Positions 63,501-64,000 of a stretch of 64,000 bases of DNA are shown piece after piece. The stretch's first letter is position 1. Every line of letters begins with the position of its first letter. The notes under the pieces are model-generated. The model saw only the letters and a list, made by a program, of their open reading frames with translations. It was not told where the DNA came from and searched no databases. A program made the position numbers and the translations under genes. This DNA is from Dendronephthya gigantea. Lineage: Eukaryota > Cnidaria > Anthozoa > Malacalcyonacea > Nephtheidae. The DNA is taken from contig NW_021163019.1 in NCBI RefSeq assembly GCF_004324835.1, positions 2,410,001 to 2,474,000 on the forward strand, in the 5' to 3' direction.

Positions 63501-64000
63501 GTATCCTAACAGTGCCAATGCTGCTGTCTCGTGAGCGACTAGTTATTTCAAATGTTTTCACTCTGACAAAACGGAGTTGTTTGTTGACATATAACAGCCC
63601 TTGAAGGCTTGAACTGTTTGGCAAGATGAATTTGCATTGACCTTAAAGGTTAAAACCTTATATCTTAACCCAACCTGCGAAGATTCCTTTAAGAGTACAC
63701 TCCATTGCTGAGGTCTTTGTTTCATTTGATTCCGTGCCATATTTGTTGCACAGGTACACGTTTCAAGAGCTATTGCAAACTTTTCCAAACACAAGGAAAA
63801 TGGTCGCTTTTTAGTAAGTCAACACCCTGAATTATCTTTCCTAAGTAGCAATGTAGTAACCTCTCACCTCACAAGCTGTCTTTATAAACACTCCCGGGAG
63901 CCTGTTTACTCTTGGAATTTTGCCTGAGATTTTCCTCTTTCCATAGATGTGAAAGAGTGGAATAGTTACGGATGCGCTGATTTAGATGTTTCCTCGATTG
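60560..64000 (+). CDS. FYVE zinc finger plus armadillo-type repeat protein (5' part)
   Basis: Thirteen exons with matching phases: 60560-60687, 61033-61156, 61239-61337, 61513-61578, 61719-61876, 62087-62160, 62201-62373, 62601-62657, 62906-62980, 63064-63126, 63274-63330, 63403-63474, 63754-63813; the gene continues past the window. After about 42 residues comes a complete FYVE finger: WVPD, CGIC, the PI3P-binding [14 protein letters not shown], and CNAC in the next exon, all eight zinc cysteines present. From the fifth exon the protein reads as helical ARM-like repeats ([50 protein letters not shown]). FYVE domains dock on endosomal PI3P, so an endosomal scaffold is likely. I do not recognise a vertebrate orthologue with this exact pairing. 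Confidence 0.88.
63905..64000. mobile_element. MITE family B, left part, cut by the window edge
   Basis: GAGATTTTCCTCTTTCCATA, GATGTGAAAGAGTGGAATAG, TTACGGATGCGCTG matches the left end of the copy at 35850. It lies in an intron of the FYVE/ARM gene. Confidence 0.45.

Noticed and set aside
1-64000. tRNA, rRNA, complete retrovirus-like or Polinton element
   Set aside because: No cloverleaf with A and B boxes, no rRNA-like block, and no gag/pol, capsid or envelope-like frame was seen.

Overview
The window looks like genomic DNA of an early-branching animal, most likely an anthozoan cnidarian (sea anemone or coral). The grounds are intron-rich genes with canonical GT-AG introns, a full animal LRP1/megalin-type receptor, a short intronless class A GPCR, and introns full of small terminal-inverted-repeat elements and minisatellites. 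The species is inference only.

Layout. (1) 1-5246 is mostly non-coding. It holds one possible small minus-strand exon (833-897) and a CpG-rich stretch at about 2040-2460 that may be a promoter. (2) 5247-9636, plus strand: an unrecognised, probably disordered Ser/Lys-rich protein. It has two alternative first exons, one of which encodes a membrane anchor and lies behind two CRE sites. The frame is offset near its 3' end. (3) 10949-47487, minus strand: one giant gene that I resolved into 65 coding exons with matching phases. The summed CDS is 13,638 bp (4545 residues). It encodes signal peptide, 6 LDL-A, propellers 1-2, 9 LDL-A, propellers 3-6, 10 LDL-A, propeller 7, 11 LDL-A, propeller 8 with a polybasic furin-like site, a 3-EGF stalk, one transmembrane helix and a tail with two FxNPxY motifs. 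This is the LRP1/LRP2 plan. (4) 47488-55888: 8.4 kb with no recognisable gene. (5) 55889-56788, plus strand: intronless rhodopsin-class GPCR. (6) 57634-59628, minus strand: intronless SMYD4-like TPR/MYND/SET protein. (7) 60560 to beyond the window end, plus strand: a FYVE zinc finger joined to armadillo-type helices, 13 exons seen, head-to-head with the SMYD4-like gene.

Non-gene signals are concentrated in the LRP introns. They are a near-perfect 85-bp-armed palindrome carrying hammerhead ribozyme cores on both strands (42846-43026); a 956-bp non-autonomous hAT element with an exact 8-bp target duplication and a core of about 20 palindromic minisatellite units (31736-32691); a 0.9-kb polypyrimidine tract; several miniature inverted-repeat families; and a repeat of about 115 bp that recurs in at least four introns in both orientations.

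The genes do not form an operon-like unit. The receptor is an endocytic surface protein, the FYVE protein probably binds PI3P on endosomes, and the rest have separate roles. No complete viral or LTR element was recognised.
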